From assembly GCA_021204515.1 (NCBI GenBank), contig JAJPZH010000061.1, positions 1 to 46,434 of the forward strand: a stretch of DNA of 46,434 nt. Direction: 5' to 3'. This document shows positions 46,325 through 46,434 of this stretch, piece by piece (positions within the stretch are counted from its first letter, which is position 1; the number at the start of each line of letters is the position of its first letter). The notes under the pieces were generated by a model. That model had not been told where the DNA came from, searched no databases, and saw nothing but the letters and a program-made list of their open reading frames with translations. The translations under genes and the position numbers were made by a program. This DNA comes from Alistipes sp. GTDB taxonomy: Bacteria; Bacteroidota; Bacteroidia; Bacteroidales; Rikenellaceae.

Positions 46325-46434
46325 TTATTGAAGCACACGGGCCATCCGTTCCAGTCCGTCGGCGAGCAGTGTCCGGGGACAGGCGATATTCAGGCGGATG
46401 AATCCCTCCCCGCCGGGGCCGTACATCGTACCAG
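46325..46434 (-). CDS. C-terminal end of a PLP-dependent aminotransferase (MalY/PatB-like), partial
   Basis: The last 36 codons of a gene that begins beyond the right edge. The residues GPGGEGFIRLNIACPRTLL followed by an ending LERMARVLQ match the C-terminus of fold-type I aminotransferases of the MalY/PatB (cystathionine beta-lyase-like) group, with the carboxylate-binding Arg in FIRLN. The family identity rests on this short piece only. It reads in the same direction as the AraC gene, which has its own promoter in the gap. Confidence 0.72.
   Translation of the reverse strand, partial: GTMYGPGGEGFIRLNIACPRTLLADGLERMARVLQ

Overview
The window looks like a chromosome segment of a high-GC Bacteroidales bacterium. 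Alistipes (Rikenellaceae) is my best guess. The reasons are GC-rich coding sequence, recurrent Bacteroidota-type promoters (a -7 box TAnnTTTG, sometimes with TTTG about 19-20 bp upstream), absence of Shine-Dalgarno sites, and families common in that phylum (DUF4954-like protein, WG-repeat proteins, TGS-nucleoside kinase, TatA/TatC without TatB). The genus is inference.

Region by region. 0.2-7.2 kb: a 5'-nucleotidase-like lipoprotein, diverging from a TGS-domain nucleoside kinase, then gcvP and a SlyD-like isomerase. 7.3-13.3 kb: an unusual five-gene cluster, made of a pentapeptide-repeat protein with an ion-channel-like tail, a protein kinase with WG repeats, a left-handed beta-helix DUF4954-like protein, a MIDAS-containing VWA protein, and a degraded kinase with WG repeats. 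I know no described system with this exact make-up, and it is the best candidate here for something new. 13.3-21 kb: housekeeping genes (trxB, rnz, a TrmH-type methyltransferase, pdxA, thrS, infC). infC can only be read full-length from an ATT start codon, and rpmI-rplT do not follow it. 21.3-27.3 kb: a surface-glycan-like locus (LuxE/PaaK-type enzyme, NeuA-like cytidylyltransferase, DUF115/GT42-like protein, family 2 glycosyltransferase). It is interrupted by an AT-richer MvaI/BcnI-type restriction-modification pair on an overlapping divergent promoter. 27.3-36.7 kb: a secreted esterase with a 27-bp tandem duplication, clpB, dnaX, tyrS, folB and an SNF-family transporter. dnaX carries a run of ten A exactly where its clamp-loader core ends; slippage either way gives a stop at once, so a tau/gamma pair is predicted.

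36.9-46.4 kb: an AraC regulator diverging from an EamA exporter. Then comes a leftward block: an aminotransferase end, a second AraC regulator, an acetyltransferase, a Tat-exported aldo/keto reductase, a hydrolase, a second aldo/keto reductase, two flavodoxin-like lipoproteins, tatA and tatC. Three promoters here (before the regulator, the acetyltransferase and the flavodoxins) share a 25-bp element exactly 13 bp upstream of the -7 box. I read this as an autoregulated AraC regulon that makes an envelope redox system together with its own Tat exporter.

A pattern across the window: unconstrained transcribed sequence, both spacers and low-complexity protein linkers, is almost free of T on the coding strand (for example 1 T in 120 nt at 9181-9300). 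No tRNA, rRNA, CRISPR array or insertion sequence was seen. Promoter and hairpin calls were made by eye.
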